A stretch of 64,000 nt of DNA from CAIUGU01 sp965279735 (GCA_965279735.1 OZ257260.1:806001-870000); one strand, 5' to 3'; shown: positions 9,230-18,645, numbered from the stretch's first letter. Made by a program: numbers and translations. The notes: generated by a model not told the origin, from the letters alone.

Positions 9230-11364
9230 CTCGGGCCGGCTCTGGGCAGCGGGGGTTGCGTGGACGCGGGAGGTTCAAGCGGCGTCACTATTGCAGGCTC
9301 CGCAATCTCCTTGTCAGTTTCCTCGGCGGTCTTCGTATCGCTGTCCGGCGACGCGGTGCCCGCAGTCGGATCTGCAAACTTGGAGAGCTCGCCGACGGGG
9401 GGCAATGTTGGCTGGCGATCGCCCGGCAGCAACGTGACCTTGCCGCTGCCCCGCTCAAGTTGCTGGCCACGCATCAGGTTGTACTTGCTGTTGGTTTCAA
9501 ACGCGGCTTCGACGCCATCGCGGATGATTGTGGGGCGGATGAAGACCATAAGATTGGTCTTGACCTTCTTGACGCTGCGCGTCTTGAACAGCTCGCCAAT
9601 CAGCGGAATCGCCCCCAGGAACGGCACACGGTTTTCTCCTTCCCGCAGGTTGTCCTCAATCAGCCCGCCGATCACGATGATGCCGCCATCATCCACCAGC
9701 ACACGGGTATTGATCGTGCGCTTGTTGGTGATCAGGTCGACTGCACCAGAAGTGCCCTGGGCAAGGCTCGATGCTTCCTGGGAGATCTTCATGATGACCG
9801 AGCCACTGTCATTGATCTGCGGCGTGATCTTCAGGATATTGCCCACTTCCTGCCGCTGGATGGTCTGGAAAGGATTGACGGTGCCAGTGTTGCCGCCGGT
9901 GCTGCCGCTGGTGTTCGTGTACTGGCCAGTGATGAACGGCACCTCCTGGGCGATCTTGATTTCCGCTTCCTCGTTGTCCATCGTCATGATGGAAGGTGTG
10001 GAAATGATGTTGGTGTTTGCGTCGCCCCTCAGCGCGCGGAGGATCACCCCGAAGTTGGTACCGGTATCGTTGAAGCGGCCGCCGCCAAGCGTGAGTCCCG
10101 TTGGAGCGGTGGTGAGGGTGGAAGGATCGTCGACGCCCCGCAGGATATCGAGCAGGCTCACGCCGCCTACTGACTGGTTGAATACGCCGAGTGGAATCGA
10201 ATTGCCGGAGGAATCGGTGCCTGCGACAGCCCAATTGAGGCCCAGTTCAGAGGCCTTGTCGGAACTGATTTCTACGAGGATCGCTTCGACCTGCACCTGT
10301 GCCTTGCGAATGTCGAGCTTGTCGATGATCGAGTTGACCTGGCGCATCATCTTCGGGGGAGCGGTAATCACGAGTGCATTCGTGCCTACATCTGCCCACA
10401 GCGTGACGTTGCGATCAGCGGCAGCGGGACCGCCTGCGGCAGCAGCACCGCCCGGCGCCGCCTGTGCAGCACCCTGAACCTGTTCTTTCAGTTTGGTGGC
10501 AATGCTTTCCGCATCGGCATAGTGGAGGTAGCGGACCTGCGTATCGCCGCCACTTTCGAGCGGCGTATCGAGATGCGTGATCAGGGTCTTGATCCGGAGG
10601 CGCTGCGATGCTTCGCCCGTGACCAGCACGCTGTTGCTGCGGTCGTCCGCCACTACCTTGACCTGCATCGCGCCACCGCCGCCCTCGGCTTGTGCCCCGG
10701 CGGTATAGAGAGTGTTGACGACCCTGACGATTTCACCAGCGCTCGCATTCTGGAGCTGGATGATGTCGATATCACCGTCGCCCGCCTGGTCGATGCGCGC
10801 GATGATGCGCATGATCCGGTTCACGTTGTTGGCGCGGTCCGAAATGATCAGGACGTTCGAAGAAGGAGAGGCGACGAGGTGGCCTTCCTGCGGGATGAGC
10901 GGGCGCAGGATGGGGACCAGCTGCACCGCGCTGATGTTCCTGACCGTAATGACCTGGGTCACGATCTCATCGGACGTCGCGCTTACGCGATCGGGCAGGT
11001 CCACCGACGGTGACGTGCGGGCATTGGCCAGCGGGATGACCCGGACGATGTTGCCTGTTTCCACCGCGGTAAAGCCATGGACCTGAAGGATGGACAGGAA
11101 CGCCTGGTAGAAGGCATCGGGCGACATCGGCGTCGATGACAGCATCGTCACCTGTGCCCGCACCCGCGGATCGATGATGAAGTTCTTGCCGGTGATCGCG
11201 CTGACCGCATCGACGATCTGCGCGAGGTCCGCGTCCTTGTAATTGGGCGTGATCGTGGCCTGCTGGGCGGAGACCAGCGGAGTTGCCAGGAAGACGGCGA
11301 GCATGGCGGCGATGAAACCGCCCGCGGCTCGTCCGGTCGTTCTGTTGAGGTATGCAGATTTCAT
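9226..11364 (-). CDS. gspD: type II secretion secretin GspD
   Basis: The 712-residue outer-membrane secretin begins with a signal peptide (GGFIAAMLAVFLATPLVSA). N0 to N3 domains follow (NYKDADLAQIVDAVSAITGKNFIID; ILRPLIPQEGHLVASPSSNVLIISD; VKVVADDRSNSVLVTG; VTLWADVGTNALVITAPP), then the secretin domain with VPFITGQYTN and a GGLIEDNLREGENRVPFLGAIPLIGELF finish. Gly/Ala/Pro-rich insertions occur near residue 300 (AAPGGAAAAGGPAAA) and at the C-terminal tail (PPASTQPPLPRAGP). The tail presumably reaches the pilotin or is a disordered S-domain equivalent. It lies between gspC and gspE in one operon. Confidence 0.95.
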   Translation of the reverse strand: MKSAYLNRTTGRAAGGFIAAMLAVFLATPLVSAQQATITPNYKDADLAQIVDAVSAITGKNFIIDPRVRAQVTMLSSTPMSPDAFYQAFLSILQVHGFTAVETGNIVRVIPLANARTSPSVDLPDRVSATSDEIVTQVITVRNISAVQLVPILRPLIPQEGHLVASPSSNVLIISDRANNVNRIMRIIARIDQAGDGDIDIIQLQNASAGEIVRVVNTLYTAGAQAEGGGGAMQVKVVADDRSNSVLVTGEASQRLRIKTLITHLDTPLESGGDTQVRYLHYADAESIATKLKEQVQGAAQAAPGGAAAAGGPAAADRNVTLWADVGTNALVITAPPKMMRQVNSIIDKLDIRKAQVQVEAILVEISSDKASELGLNWAVAGTDSSGNSIPLGVFNQSVGGVSLLDILRGVDDPSTLTTAPTGLTLGGGRFNDTGTNFGVILRALRGDANTNIISTPSIMTMDNEEAEIKIAQEVPFITGQYTNTSGSTGGNTGTVNPFQTIQRQEVGNILKITPQINDSGSVIMKISQEASSLAQGTSGAVDLITNKRTINTRVLVDDGGIIVIGGLIEDNLREGENRVPFLGAIPLIGELFKTRSVKKVKTNLMVFIRPTIIRDGVEAAFETNSKYNLMRGQQLERGSGKVTLLPGDRQPTLPPVGELSKFADPTAGTASPDSDTKTAEETDKEIAEPAIVTPLEPPASTQPPLPRAGPR

Positions 11365-11376
11365 GGACGAGCCTGT

Positions 11377-12375
11377 TTACTGTGCGGCAGGTGCCGATTC
11401 AAAAGTGGGCGATTCGCCCGGAGCCGCTTCGCCAGCGGGGGGAGCTTCCACGGGTTGCGCCGGTTCGGGCATTGAAAGCTGCGCAGTGTTGAGCGAAAGC
11501 GACTGAGTCTGCCCGTTACGTTCCACCGTAACGTTGACTTGGCTCGCGCTGTTGAGCGAGTTGAATATTTCCATCCCTCGCGAAGGATCATCCAGGGGAG
11601 TGCCGTTGATCGAGGTCACCAGATCCCCGGGTTGCAGCCCCAGGCGCGAAAACTGGCGGCGATCCTTGCCCGGATAGACCCGGTATCCCTTCTGCACGCC
11701 GTTGGCGAAAACAGGTTGAGGGCGGACAACTGCCGAAAATGCGGCGGGATTGGTCTCAGCTATACGGCGCAGGTCGTCACCCACGCTGCCTCCTGCTGCA
11801 GGCGGAGGAGCCGGGCGGGCCATCACGACGCCACCGGCGGCACTCTGTCTCGGCAGCACCAATGTCTCCAGTCTGCCGTTGCTGTCCAGAATGACCCGGT
11901 CCGTGAACACGGAATGAAGTTTCGTCCCGGGACGCAGCGTTGCACCTGTCGGATAGGTTTTGGCGGTGGCAGCACTTTCACCGACGATGGCAAAGCCTTT
12001 CTCCGGATCTTGGCTGGCCATCGTGCCCGTGAGGACAAGGTTCATCTGGGTTTGCGGAGCGGTGTCGACTGCCGATTGATCCGGTTCGCTCGAGGCGATG
12101 CCGAACAGATGGGCGTCGACAATGCGCTTCAGGTCGATGACGGGCGCTCCTCCCGTCCTGGCGCCGGAAGACGCAGTGCTTGCGACCGGGCCACTCGTTC
12201 CGCCGGCCCCCAGGAATACCCAGGTCAGCTGGACCAGCTGCCATGCGAGGGCAACCACCAGGACGCCCGCGAGAAGCACAGGCGCAAGACGCAAACCCGT
12301 CTCCAGCCATTGCTGGGGAGTTTGCTCGCGCAGGGTACGGATGGTGGTGGCGAATTCAGCCATAGTGCCAATCAT
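11377..12375 (-). CDS. gspC: type II secretion protein GspC with PDZ domain
   Basis: The 332-residue bitopic inner-membrane protein has one transmembrane helix near residues 30-55 (LAPVLLAGVLVVALAWQLVQL). The homology region at about 75-165 includes HLFGIA and NLVLTGTMASQDPEKGFAIVG. A C-terminal PDZ domain at about 225-305 includes YRVYPGKDRRQFSRLGLQPGDL and SINGTPLDDPSRGMEIFNSL. GspC couples the inner-membrane platform to the secretin GspD. It is the first gene of the leftward gspCDEF operon. An alternative start is the in-frame ATG at 12363. Confidence 0.9.
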   Translation of the reverse strand: MIGTMAEFATTIRTLREQTPQQWLETGLRLAPVLLAGVLVVALAWQLVQLTWVFLGAGGTSGPVASTASSGARTGGAPVIDLKRIVDAHLFGIASSEPDQSAVDTAPQTQMNLVLTGTMASQDPEKGFAIVGESAATAKTYPTGATLRPGTKLHSVFTDRVILDSNGRLETLVLPRQSAAGGVVMARPAPPPAAGGSVGDDLRRIAETNPAAFSAVVRPQPVFANGVQKGYRVYPGKDRRQFSRLGLQPGDLVTSINGTPLDDPSRGMEIFNSLNSASQVNVTVERNGQTQSLSLNTAQLSMPEPAQPVEAPPAGEAAPGESPTFESAPAAQ

Positions 12376-12737
12376 GATACGGAGTGGAGATAGTAAGCCT
12401 CAAGGGATTGTTCCCGTTAGTGAAATTACCGGGCTCGGCGGGCAGTGTGAGGCCGGTCACGCTGGTTCAGACCGAAGTGCATCCGCTTCGTGCGGGAAGT
12501 CGCCTCCCGGAGGAGGCAGCCAGTCATTGTCAGGGGTCATTCCTGCAGTTATATGAATGAGACGTCGCTGCTTCGGCAACCTGGCGCTACCTGCCGACAC
12601 TTCCGCCTCGCTATCGATCTGGCAGGAAATGCAGAATCAGTGTGCCTGGAAAAGACTCTTGGCCGCGGGTCCGCGCTGCCTTGTATTGCGTCGCGATCAC
12701 CCCTATAAAGAGTCGCAATGAAGCATTTGCCGAGGCC
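12376..12737. other. divergent intergenic region gspC / clpS
   Basis: This 362-bp stretch between the divergent gspC and clpS genes has no frame that looks coding. It must hold promoters in both directions. The only one that can be named with some confidence is the clpS-proximal one listed separately. No repeat or RNA gene was recognised here. Confidence 0.5.
12681..12709 (+). promoter_or_regulatory. putative sigma-70 promoter of clpS-clpA
   Basis: TTGTAT (12681-12686) and TATAAA (12704-12709) are separated by exactly 17 bp, with transcription expected to start about 29 nt before the clpS ATG. This is a pattern match only. Confidence 0.45.
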
Positions 12738-13055
12738 ATGAGCGAAGAGCGCACGGGGAACGAACGAGGGCTGGTTCTGGAGGAGGCTGCACCCCGCCTC
12801 AAGCGTCCACCCCTCTACCAGGTGATCCTGCTGAACGATGACTATACCCCCATGGAGTTTGTCGTCGATGTACTGCAGCAGGTGTTCGGACTGGACCGGC
12901 AGACCTCTACGCGTGTCATGCTGGAAGTCCATACTCGTGGCAAGGGTGTCTGTGGAGTCTTTACTTATGAGATCGCAGAGACCAAGGTGGCACAGGTCAT
13001 GATCTATGCCCGGCAGCATCAGCATCCACTCCTCTGCACGATGGAAGAGGCCTGA
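12738..13055 (+). CDS. clpS: ClpS, adaptor of the ClpAP protease
   Basis: The 105-residue protein starts at MSEERT. It has the conserved ClpS core: YQVILLNDDYTPMEFVVDVL (N-degron pocket and ClpA contact), a helix with VMLEVHTRGKGVCGVFTYEIAETK, and a final strand HQHPLLCTMEEA. ClpS binds proteins with Leu, Phe, Tyr or Trp at the N-terminus and hands them to ClpA. It is directly followed by clpA (GTG at the base after its TGA), an arrangement that couples their synthesis. An in-frame ATG at 12642 would add 32 residues of non-conserved sequence and is rejected as the start. Confidence 0.95.
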   Translation: MSEERTGNERGLVLEEAAPRLKRPPLYQVILLNDDYTPMEFVVDVLQQVFGLDRQTSTRVMLEVHTRGKGVCGVFTYEIAETKVAQVMIYARQHQHPLLCTMEEA

Positions 13056-15341
13056 GTGTTAAGCAGCGAACTCGATATCTGTCTGACTGAAGCGTTCCAG
13101 ACCGCACGCGAAGCCCGCCACGAATTCGTGACGGTCGAGCATCTGCTGCTGGCCATCGTCGATACCCCGCGGGTACGCGATATTCTCCGTGCCTGTGGTG
13201 CTGACGTCGCGCGTCTGCGCAGCGATCTCAACGACTACATCGAGCAGATGACCCCCCGCCTCAAGCAGAGCGACGACCGTGAGGTCCAGCAGACCCTGGG
13301 TTTCCAGCGGGTGCTGCAACGAGCGGTATTGCACGTGCAGGCGAGCGGAAAGAAGGAAGTGACCGCTGCCCATGTGCTGGTCGCCATCTTCAGTGAAAAG
13401 CATTCGCACGCCGCGTATCTGCTGTCGATGCAGGACGTGGCCAGGCTCGATGTCGTCAATTACCTCTCGCATGGCCTGTCGAAAGTCTCCGAAGACCGGC
13501 CCGACAAGGAAGAGTCTGGCGCAAGCCAGGATGGGGAACGTGAAGCCGAGGGAGGTACTGCGCTCGAGAAGTACGCCACCAACCTGAACCGCCTGGCGAT
13601 GGAAGGACGTATCGATCCCCTGATTGGTCGGCAGCTCGAGATCGAGCGCACGGTCGAAATCCTTTGCCGGCGCCGCAAGAACAACCCCCTGTACGTGGGT
13701 GAGGCCGGTGTCGGCAAGACCGCCCTGGTCGAGGGGCTGGCGCGCCTGATCGTCGAGCGCAAGGTGCCGGACCTGCTGCTCGACTGCACTGTCTACTCGC
13801 TCGACATGGGCGCGTTGATCGCGGGCACGAAGTATCGCGGAGATTTCGAGAAGCGTTTGAAGGCCGTCATCAGCGAAATCAAGAAGAACCCGGGCTCCAT
13901 TCTCTTCATCGACGAAATCCACACGGTAATCGGCGCAGGCGCCGCTTCCGGTGGCGTCATGGATGCGTCGAACCTGATCAAGCCTGCGCTTGCCAACGGC
14001 GAACTGCGCTGCCTCGGGTCCACAACCTATGCCGAGTATCGGGGCATCTTCGAGAAGGATCACGCGCTCGCGCGTCGCTTCCAGAAGATCGACGTGGTCG
14101 AGCCTTCGGTGCCGGAGACCATCGAGATACTCAAGGGTCTGCGGTCGCGTTTCGAGGAGCATCATGGGGTTCGCTACACCGATGACGCACTCCAGACGGC
14201 CGCTGAACTCGCGGCTCGCCATATCAACGACCGGCAGTTGCCCGACAAGGCCATCGACGTGATCGACGAGGCCGGTGCGCGGCTGCGCCTCAAACCGCCC
14301 GCCGAGCGCAGCACTGAAGTGACCGTCTCCATGATCGAAGAGGTCGTGGCCCGCATTGCACGTATTCCTCCGAAGAACGTGTCGACGTCCGATCGTGATG
14401 TGCTCAGGAATCTCGAGCGCAATCTCAAGCTCGTCATCTTCGGCCAGGATCCCGCCATCTCGACGCTGGGATCCGCCATCAAGATGTCGCGGTCAGGCCT
14501 CGGCGACCAGCGCAAGCCAGTCGGTTCCTTCCTGTTTGCCGGCCCTACAGGTGTTGGCAAGACGGAAGTTACCCGCCAGCTCGCACTCGCCCTCGGCGTC
14601 GAATTCGTACGCTTCGACATGTCCGAGTACATGGAGCGCCATACCGTTTCGCGGCTCATCGGCGCACCTCCCGGATACGTTGGCTTCGATCAGGGTGGCT
14701 TGCTCACGGAGCAGATCACCAAGCATCCGCATTGTGTCCTGCTGCTGGATGAAATCGAGAAGGCGCATCCGGATGTGTTCAACCTGTTGCTGCAGGTCAT
14801 GGATCACGGAACGCTGACGGACAACAACGGGCGCAAGGCGGATTTCCGGCACGTCATCATCGTCATGACGACGAATGCCGGTGCGTTCGAGATGAATCGC
14901 CCGTCCATCGGCTTTACCCAGCAGGAATCCGCCACCGACAGCATGGAAGCCATCCGGCGGCTGTTTTCGCCCGAGTTCCGCAACCGTCTGGATGCCGTCA
15001 TCCAGTTCGCACCGCTTGATCCGCGCACGATCGAACGGGTGGTCGACAAGTTGCTGGTCGAGGTCGAGTCGCAACTCGAGCAGAAAGGCGTCCAGCTGCA
15101 TGTCGATGACGCAGCGAAAGCCTGGCTCGGGAAGAAGGGCTACGATCCCAAGATGGGCGCGCGCCCGATGGCGCGGGTCATCCAGGATGCAATCAAGAGA
15201 CCGCTGGCCGAGGAGCTGCTCTTTGGCAGTCTCGCGGGCGGCGGGCATGCCTACGTCACCGTCGGACCGGATGGCGCGTTGAAGGTCGAGACGCGTTCGA
15301 TCAAGGAGCCGGCGTTGCTCGAGGATGCCAGTGAAACCTGA
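13056..15341 (+). CDS. clpA: ClpA, AAA+ unfoldase of the ClpAP protease
   Basis: The 761-residue product starts at GTG 13056 immediately after clpS. It has an N-domain of two repeats (ELDICLTEAFQTAREARHEFVTVEHLLLAI, then LQRAVLHVQASGKKEVTAAHVLVAIF). D1 carries Walker A GEAGVGKT and an IDEIHTVIGAG Walker B. D2 carries GPTGVGKT and LLLDEIEKAHPDVFNLLLQVMD. The FNRLDAVIQF-like region and the IGF/L loop segment typical of ClpA follow. ClpA unfolds substrates, including N-degron proteins delivered by ClpS, into ClpP, which is not in the window. It ends before a bidirectional terminator that separates it from infA. Confidence 0.96.
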   Translation: MLSSELDICLTEAFQTAREARHEFVTVEHLLLAIVDTPRVRDILRACGADVARLRSDLNDYIEQMTPRLKQSDDREVQQTLGFQRVLQRAVLHVQASGKKEVTAAHVLVAIFSEKHSHAAYLLSMQDVARLDVVNYLSHGLSKVSEDRPDKEESGASQDGEREAEGGTALEKYATNLNRLAMEGRIDPLIGRQLEIERTVEILCRRRKNNPLYVGEAGVGKTALVEGLARLIVERKVPDLLLDCTVYSLDMGALIAGTKYRGDFEKRLKAVISEIKKNPGSILFIDEIHTVIGAGAASGGVMDASNLIKPALANGELRCLGSTTYAEYRGIFEKDHALARRFQKIDVVEPSVPETIEILKGLRSRFEEHHGVRYTDDALQTAAELAARHINDRQLPDKAIDVIDEAGARLRLKPPAERSTEVTVSMIEEVVARIARIPPKNVSTSDRDVLRNLERNLKLVIFGQDPAISTLGSAIKMSRSGLGDQRKPVGSFLFAGPTGVGKTEVTRQLALALGVEFVRFDMSEYMERHTVSRLIGAPPGYVGFDQGGLLTEQITKHPHCVLLLDEIEKAHPDVFNLLLQVMDHGTLTDNNGRKADFRHVIIVMTTNAGAFEMNRPSIGFTQQESATDSMEAIRRLFSPEFRNRLDAVIQFAPLDPRTIERVVDKLLVEVESQLEQKGVQLHVDDAAKAWLGKKGYDPKMGARPMARVIQDAIKRPLAEELLFGSLAGGGHAYVTVGPDGALKVETRSIKEPALLEDASET

Positions 15342-15367
15342 CGGGTGAGGTGGGCGCGTGCAAAACA

Positions 15368-15397
15368 AAAGGCCGGCATTGCCGGCCTTTTTGTTTT
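15368..15397. terminator. bidirectional intrinsic terminator clpA / infA
   Basis: AAAGGCCGGC, an ATT loop and GCCGGCCTTT form a strong hairpin followed by TTGTTTT on the plus strand. On the minus strand the hairpin is followed by TTGTTTTGC. It lies between the convergent clpA and infA genes and can serve both. Confidence 0.85.
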
Positions 15398-15439
15398 CGC
15401 AGTCAAAGTGCTGGCCGGCTTTGCCCGGCCTCGCGGGCC

Positions 15440-15658
15440 TTACCGGCCGCGATAGACGATGCGTCCCTTCGTCAGGTCATACGGGGTGAGTTCGACTGTC
15501 ACCTGGTCGCCGGTCAGGATACGGATGTAGTTCTTGCGCATCTTGCCGGAGATATGCGCGATCACCGTATGTCCATTCGTCAGCTGGACCTTGAACGTGG
15601 TGTTGGGCAGCGTGTCGACGACACGGCCTTCCATCTGAATGGCATCTTCTTTCGACAT
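15440..15658 (-). CDS. infA: translation initiation factor IF-1
   Basis: The 72-residue S1/OB-fold protein is near-identical to the family pattern: MSKEDAIQMEGRV, LPNTTFKVQLTNGH, HISGKMRKNYIRILTGD, VELTPYDLTKGRI. IF-1 binds the ribosomal A site during initiation. It sits between clpA and aat, the same neighbourhood as in Escherichia coli (clpS-clpA-infA-aat). Confidence 0.98.
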   Translation of the reverse strand: MSKEDAIQMEGRVVDTLPNTTFKVQLTNGHTVIAHISGKMRKNYIRILTGDQVTVELTPYDLTKGRIVYRGR

Positions 15659-15696
15659 GAATACCTGAGAGGTTCCCTTAGGGTAAAAGCGCGCGA

Positions 15697-15725
15697 ATTG
15701 TGCATAAAGGGCGGTGCCAATGCAA
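15697..15725 (-). promoter_or_regulatory. putative promoter of infA
   Basis: Read on the minus strand, TTGCAT (15725-15720) and CACAAT (15702-15697) are 17 bp apart, about 40 nt upstream of the infA start. This is a pattern match only. Confidence 0.4.
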
Positions 15726-15763
15726 TGAAAGTGGTCCGGGAGGGTCCGCTGCCCCCCGCGTGC

Positions 15764-16471
15764 TCAGGTCCGGGCGGCCAATGACCACGACTGCACCTCG
15801 TCCGGAGGGGCGCTGGCGGCCGCCAGCCGCTCCAGATACTCCCGCCGCGGGATGGCCTTGGCGCCGAGGCTCAAAAGGTGCGGAGTCGTCATCTGGCAAT
15901 CGATGAGGGCATAGCCGCGGGCAATCAGTTCCTCGCACAGCCGCTGCAAAGCGACCTTGGAGGCGTCGCGCTCCAGGCTGAACATCGATTCGCCACAGAA
16001 CACCTTGCCGAAGGCGACTCCATACAGGCCTCCGACCAGCCGGCCTTCACGCCAGGTTTCCACGGAATGGGCATATCCGGCCTCGAAGAGTTGGCCGTAG
16101 GCGGCAACCATTTCAGGGGAGATCCACGTGCCTTGCGGCCGGAGTTCCTCGCTGCCACAGGCTTGCAGCACTGCGCGGAAGGCGCTGTCGAACCGGATTT
16201 CGAACCCCCGGTTGCGGATGCTTTTATCCAGGCTCCGGGACTTCCTGAAGTCATGGGGATCCAGCACCGCGCGCGGATCGGGTGACCACCAGAGAATGGG
16301 CTGCCCCTGCGAGTACCACGGGAAGATGCCGCGACGATAGGCAGCGAGCAGCCGCTCAACCGACAGATCGCCCCCCGCAGCCAGCAGCCCGTCCGGTTCG
16401 CGCAAGGCCCGTTCCACCGGCGGGAAACAATCCGGAGGATCGTCGGCAGTAAGCCAGATGATGGAAGTCAT
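15764..16471 (-). CDS. aat: leucyl/phenylalanyl-tRNA-protein transferase
   Basis: The 235-residue enzyme adds Leu or Phe from aminoacyl-tRNA to N-terminal Arg or Lys of proteins, making them ClpS substrates. Family motifs are seen: FPPVERALREPDGLLAAGGDLS, AYRRGIFPWYSQGQPILWWSPDPRAVL, HSVETWREGRLVGGLYGVAFGKVFCGESMFS and IDCQMTTPHLLSLGAKAIPRREYL. Its start overlaps the stop of the upstream COG3146 gene by 4 bp (ATGA), so the two are co-transcribed. With clpS and clpA nearby this completes the N-degron branch of proteolysis. Confidence 0.96.
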   Translation of the reverse strand: MTSIIWLTADDPPDCFPPVERALREPDGLLAAGGDLSVERLLAAYRRGIFPWYSQGQPILWWSPDPRAVLDPHDFRKSRSLDKSIRNRGFEIRFDSAFRAVLQACGSEELRPQGTWISPEMVAAYGQLFEAGYAHSVETWREGRLVGGLYGVAFGKVFCGESMFSLERDASKVALQRLCEELIARGYALIDCQMTTPHLLSLGAKAIPRREYLERLAAASAPPDEVQSWSLAART

Positions 16472-17649
16472 CGATCCGGTTCCGTCGCCGGAGCAGGTTC
16501 GGGTTCGATGGTTTCATTCCGGTGGAAGGGGAGGTGTTCGCCGATTCCCGACATGTACTCATCCACTGCCGCGCCTTCCTGGCGCAGATGGGCGCCGATC
16601 GCCTGGGCGAAACGGGGATCTGCAATCCAGTGGGCCGACTGCGTTGCCGAAGGTTCGAACCCCCGTGGGACCTTGTGTTCTCCCTGGGTGCCGGGTTCGA
16701 AGCGGGCGAGGCCCTTTTCTATGCAGTATTCGATGCCCTGGTAATAGCAGGTTTCGAAATGCAGGCTGTGAAAGTCGGCCGCAGACCCCCAGTACCGTCC
16801 GTAGAGCGTATCGAGTCCCACAAAAAAAATGGCGGCTGCCACGGGCCTTGAGCGGTAACAGGCCAGTTTGACCATCACCGTGTCCGGCAAGGCTTGCGAC
16901 AGGTGCCTGAAGAACGCTGCGGTCAGATAGTGGTCATGACCATGGCGCCGGAACGTGTTCAACGAAAATTCGTGGATCACTTCCCACAGCGCAGCGTCGA
17001 TCTCTGCGCCACCGAGCGTCCGGAATTCGATGCCGGCTTCCGTGATCCTGCGGCGTTCGCGATTGGCCTTCTTGCGTTTGTCGGCGCGGAAGCTGCCGAG
17101 GAAATCCGTGAAGGTCCGGTAGTCGCGATTGTGCCAGTGGAACTGACAGTCGCGCCGGGGGATGAATCCTTGCGGGACAAGCGCGGCCTGGTCCTCCACA
17201 TCGGGAAACAGGACATGCAGCGAGGAAACGGAAGACGCCCGCGCGAGTTCCAGAGCGGCTGCTACAAGCGCTTGTCGGATAACGGTTGCGTCCGCTAGCG
17301 GCGAACAGAGCAAACGCGGACCGGTCGCCGGAGTGAACGGAATGGCGCTGACCAGTTTCGGATAATAGTCAACACCGGCTCGCATATAGGCATTGGCCCA
17401 GCCCCAGTCGAAAACGAATTCGCCCCAGGAATGCGGCTTGAGATACAGCGGCATCGCCCCCAGCAGCTCGCCTGCATCGTCTTCGATGACGAGGTGCTGT
17501 GGAACCCATCCGGTCTCCGCATGAGCGCAGTGCTCGCGCTCCAGAAGCGCAAGAAATTCATGCCTGACAAAGGGATTGCCGCGCAGGTCGAGCGCATTCC
17601 AGCGCGCTGCATCGATCGCATCGAGGGACTCGAGTCTGCGAACGTGCAC
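16468..17649 (-). CDS. COG3146/DUF482 GNAT-like (FemAB-type) protein
   Basis: The 393-residue protein belongs to the COG3146 family, annotated as a GNAT or FemAB-like acyltransferase. The N-terminal GNPFVRHEFLALLEREHCAHAETGWVPQHLVIED and the central VSSLHVLFPD, QFHWHN and KRKKANRERRR segments are diagnostic. The last part, YRSRPVAAAIFFVGLDTLYGRYWG, HFETCYYQGIEYCIEKGL and FEPGTQGEHKVPRGFEP, is the most conserved. The true substrate is not established for the family. It is translationally coupled to aat, which recurs in other proteobacteria, and lies 25 bp downstream of trxB. Confidence 0.85.
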   Translation of the reverse strand: MHVRRLESLDAIDAARWNALDLRGNPFVRHEFLALLEREHCAHAETGWVPQHLVIEDDAGELLGAMPLYLKPHSWGEFVFDWGWANAYMRAGVDYYPKLVSAIPFTPATGPRLLCSPLADATVIRQALVAAALELARASSVSSLHVLFPDVEDQAALVPQGFIPRRDCQFHWHNRDYRTFTDFLGSFRADKRKKANRERRRITEAGIEFRTLGGAEIDAALWEVIHEFSLNTFRRHGHDHYLTAAFFRHLSQALPDTVMVKLACYRSRPVAAAIFFVGLDTLYGRYWGSAADFHSLHFETCYYQGIEYCIEKGLARFEPGTQGEHKVPRGFEPSATQSAHWIADPRFAQAIGAHLRQEGAAVDEYMSGIGEHLPFHRNETIEPEPAPATEPDR

Positions 17650-17673
17650 CTGTTTTTTCCTGACAGGGGCCGG

Positions 17674-18645
17674 TCAGTGCTTGCTGGCAGCGTCGAGCTG
17701 ATCCAGGTATTTGTCCGCATCCAGCGCCGCCATGCAGCCACTGCCTGCTGAAGTCACGGCCTGGCGATAGACGTGGTCGGCCACATCTCCTGCAGCAAAA
17801 ACCCCGGGAACACTGGTGGCCGTCGCGTTGCCCTGGATCCCTGAGCGCACGACGAGATAGCCATTGCTGCCCATTTCAAGCTGTCCGGCGAACAGTTCGG
17901 TGTTGGGGACGTGACCTACCGCGATGAAGACTCCTGTCACGTCGAGATTCTCGTGTTTGCCGCCCGCTGCGGCGGACACCTTGAGTCCATTGACGCCGCT
18001 GTCGTCGCCCAGCACTTCGTCGACGACGTGATTCCAGACGACGCGGACCTTGCCTTCGCGTTCACGTTCGAAGAGATGGTCCTGCAGGATTTTTTCCGCC
18101 CGCAACTTGTCGCGACGGTGCACCAGCGTCACGTGGCTTGCGATGTTGGCGAGGTACAAGGCCTCTTCGACAGCGGTATTCCCACCGCCCACGACAGCCA
18201 CTTTCTGGTTGCGGAAAAAGAAGCCGTCGCAGGTCGCGCACGCGGACACGCCTTTGCCGCGGAATTCCTGTTCCGAGGGCAGGCCGAGATAGCGGGCGGT
18301 CGCGCCCGTTGCAATGATCAGTGCATCGCAGGTGTACTCGCCCCGGTCGCCTTCCAGCCGGAAAGGGCGCCGCGAGAGATCCACCTTGTTGATGTGATCA
18401 TTGACGATGTCGGTGCTGAACCGCTCCGCGTGCTCGCGCATGCGCTTCATGAGTCCGGGGCCGGTCAGGCCATGGACGTCGCCGGGCCAGTTGTCGACTT
18501 CGGTCGTGGTCATCAATTGACCGCCTTCCTCCAGTCCCGTGATGAGCAACGGCTTGCGGTTGGCGCGCGCCGCATAAACGGCGGCAGCGTAGCCCGCGGG
18601 GCCGGAGCCGAGGATCAACAGCCGGGAGTGCCGGGATGTGCTCAT
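17674..18645 (-). CDS. trxB: thioredoxin reductase
   Basis: The 323-residue flavoprotein has the FAD-binding LLILGSGPAGYAAAVYAARA, the redox-active CATC at Cys136 and Cys139, the NADPH-binding GGGNTAVEEALYLANIA and the C-terminal GVFAAGDVAD. It reduces thioredoxin with NADPH. It is the first gene of a leftward group with the COG3146 gene and aat, and is divergent from ftsK over a 210-bp gap. Nothing unusual is seen in its length or active site. Confidence 0.97.
   Translation of the reverse strand: MSTSRHSRLLILGSGPAGYAAAVYAARANRKPLLITGLEEGGQLMTTTEVDNWPGDVHGLTGPGLMKRMREHAERFSTDIVNDHINKVDLSRRPFRLEGDRGEYTCDALIIATGATARYLGLPSEQEFRGKGVSACATCDGFFFRNQKVAVVGGGNTAVEEALYLANIASHVTLVHRRDKLRAEKILQDHLFEREREGKVRVVWNHVVDEVLGDDSGVNGLKVSAAAGGKHENLDVTGVFIAVGHVPNTELFAGQLEMGSNGYLVVRSGIQGNATATSVPGVFAAGDVADHVYRQAVTSAGSGCMAALDADKYLDQLDAASKH

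Noticed and set aside
9134..10477. 447-codon open frame on the plus strand
   Set aside because: Antisense to gspD and gspE; no ribosome-binding site and Ser/Pro/Ile-rich mirror composition.
13059..14222. 387-codon open frame on the minus strand
   Set aside because: Antisense to clpA; no recognisable domain.
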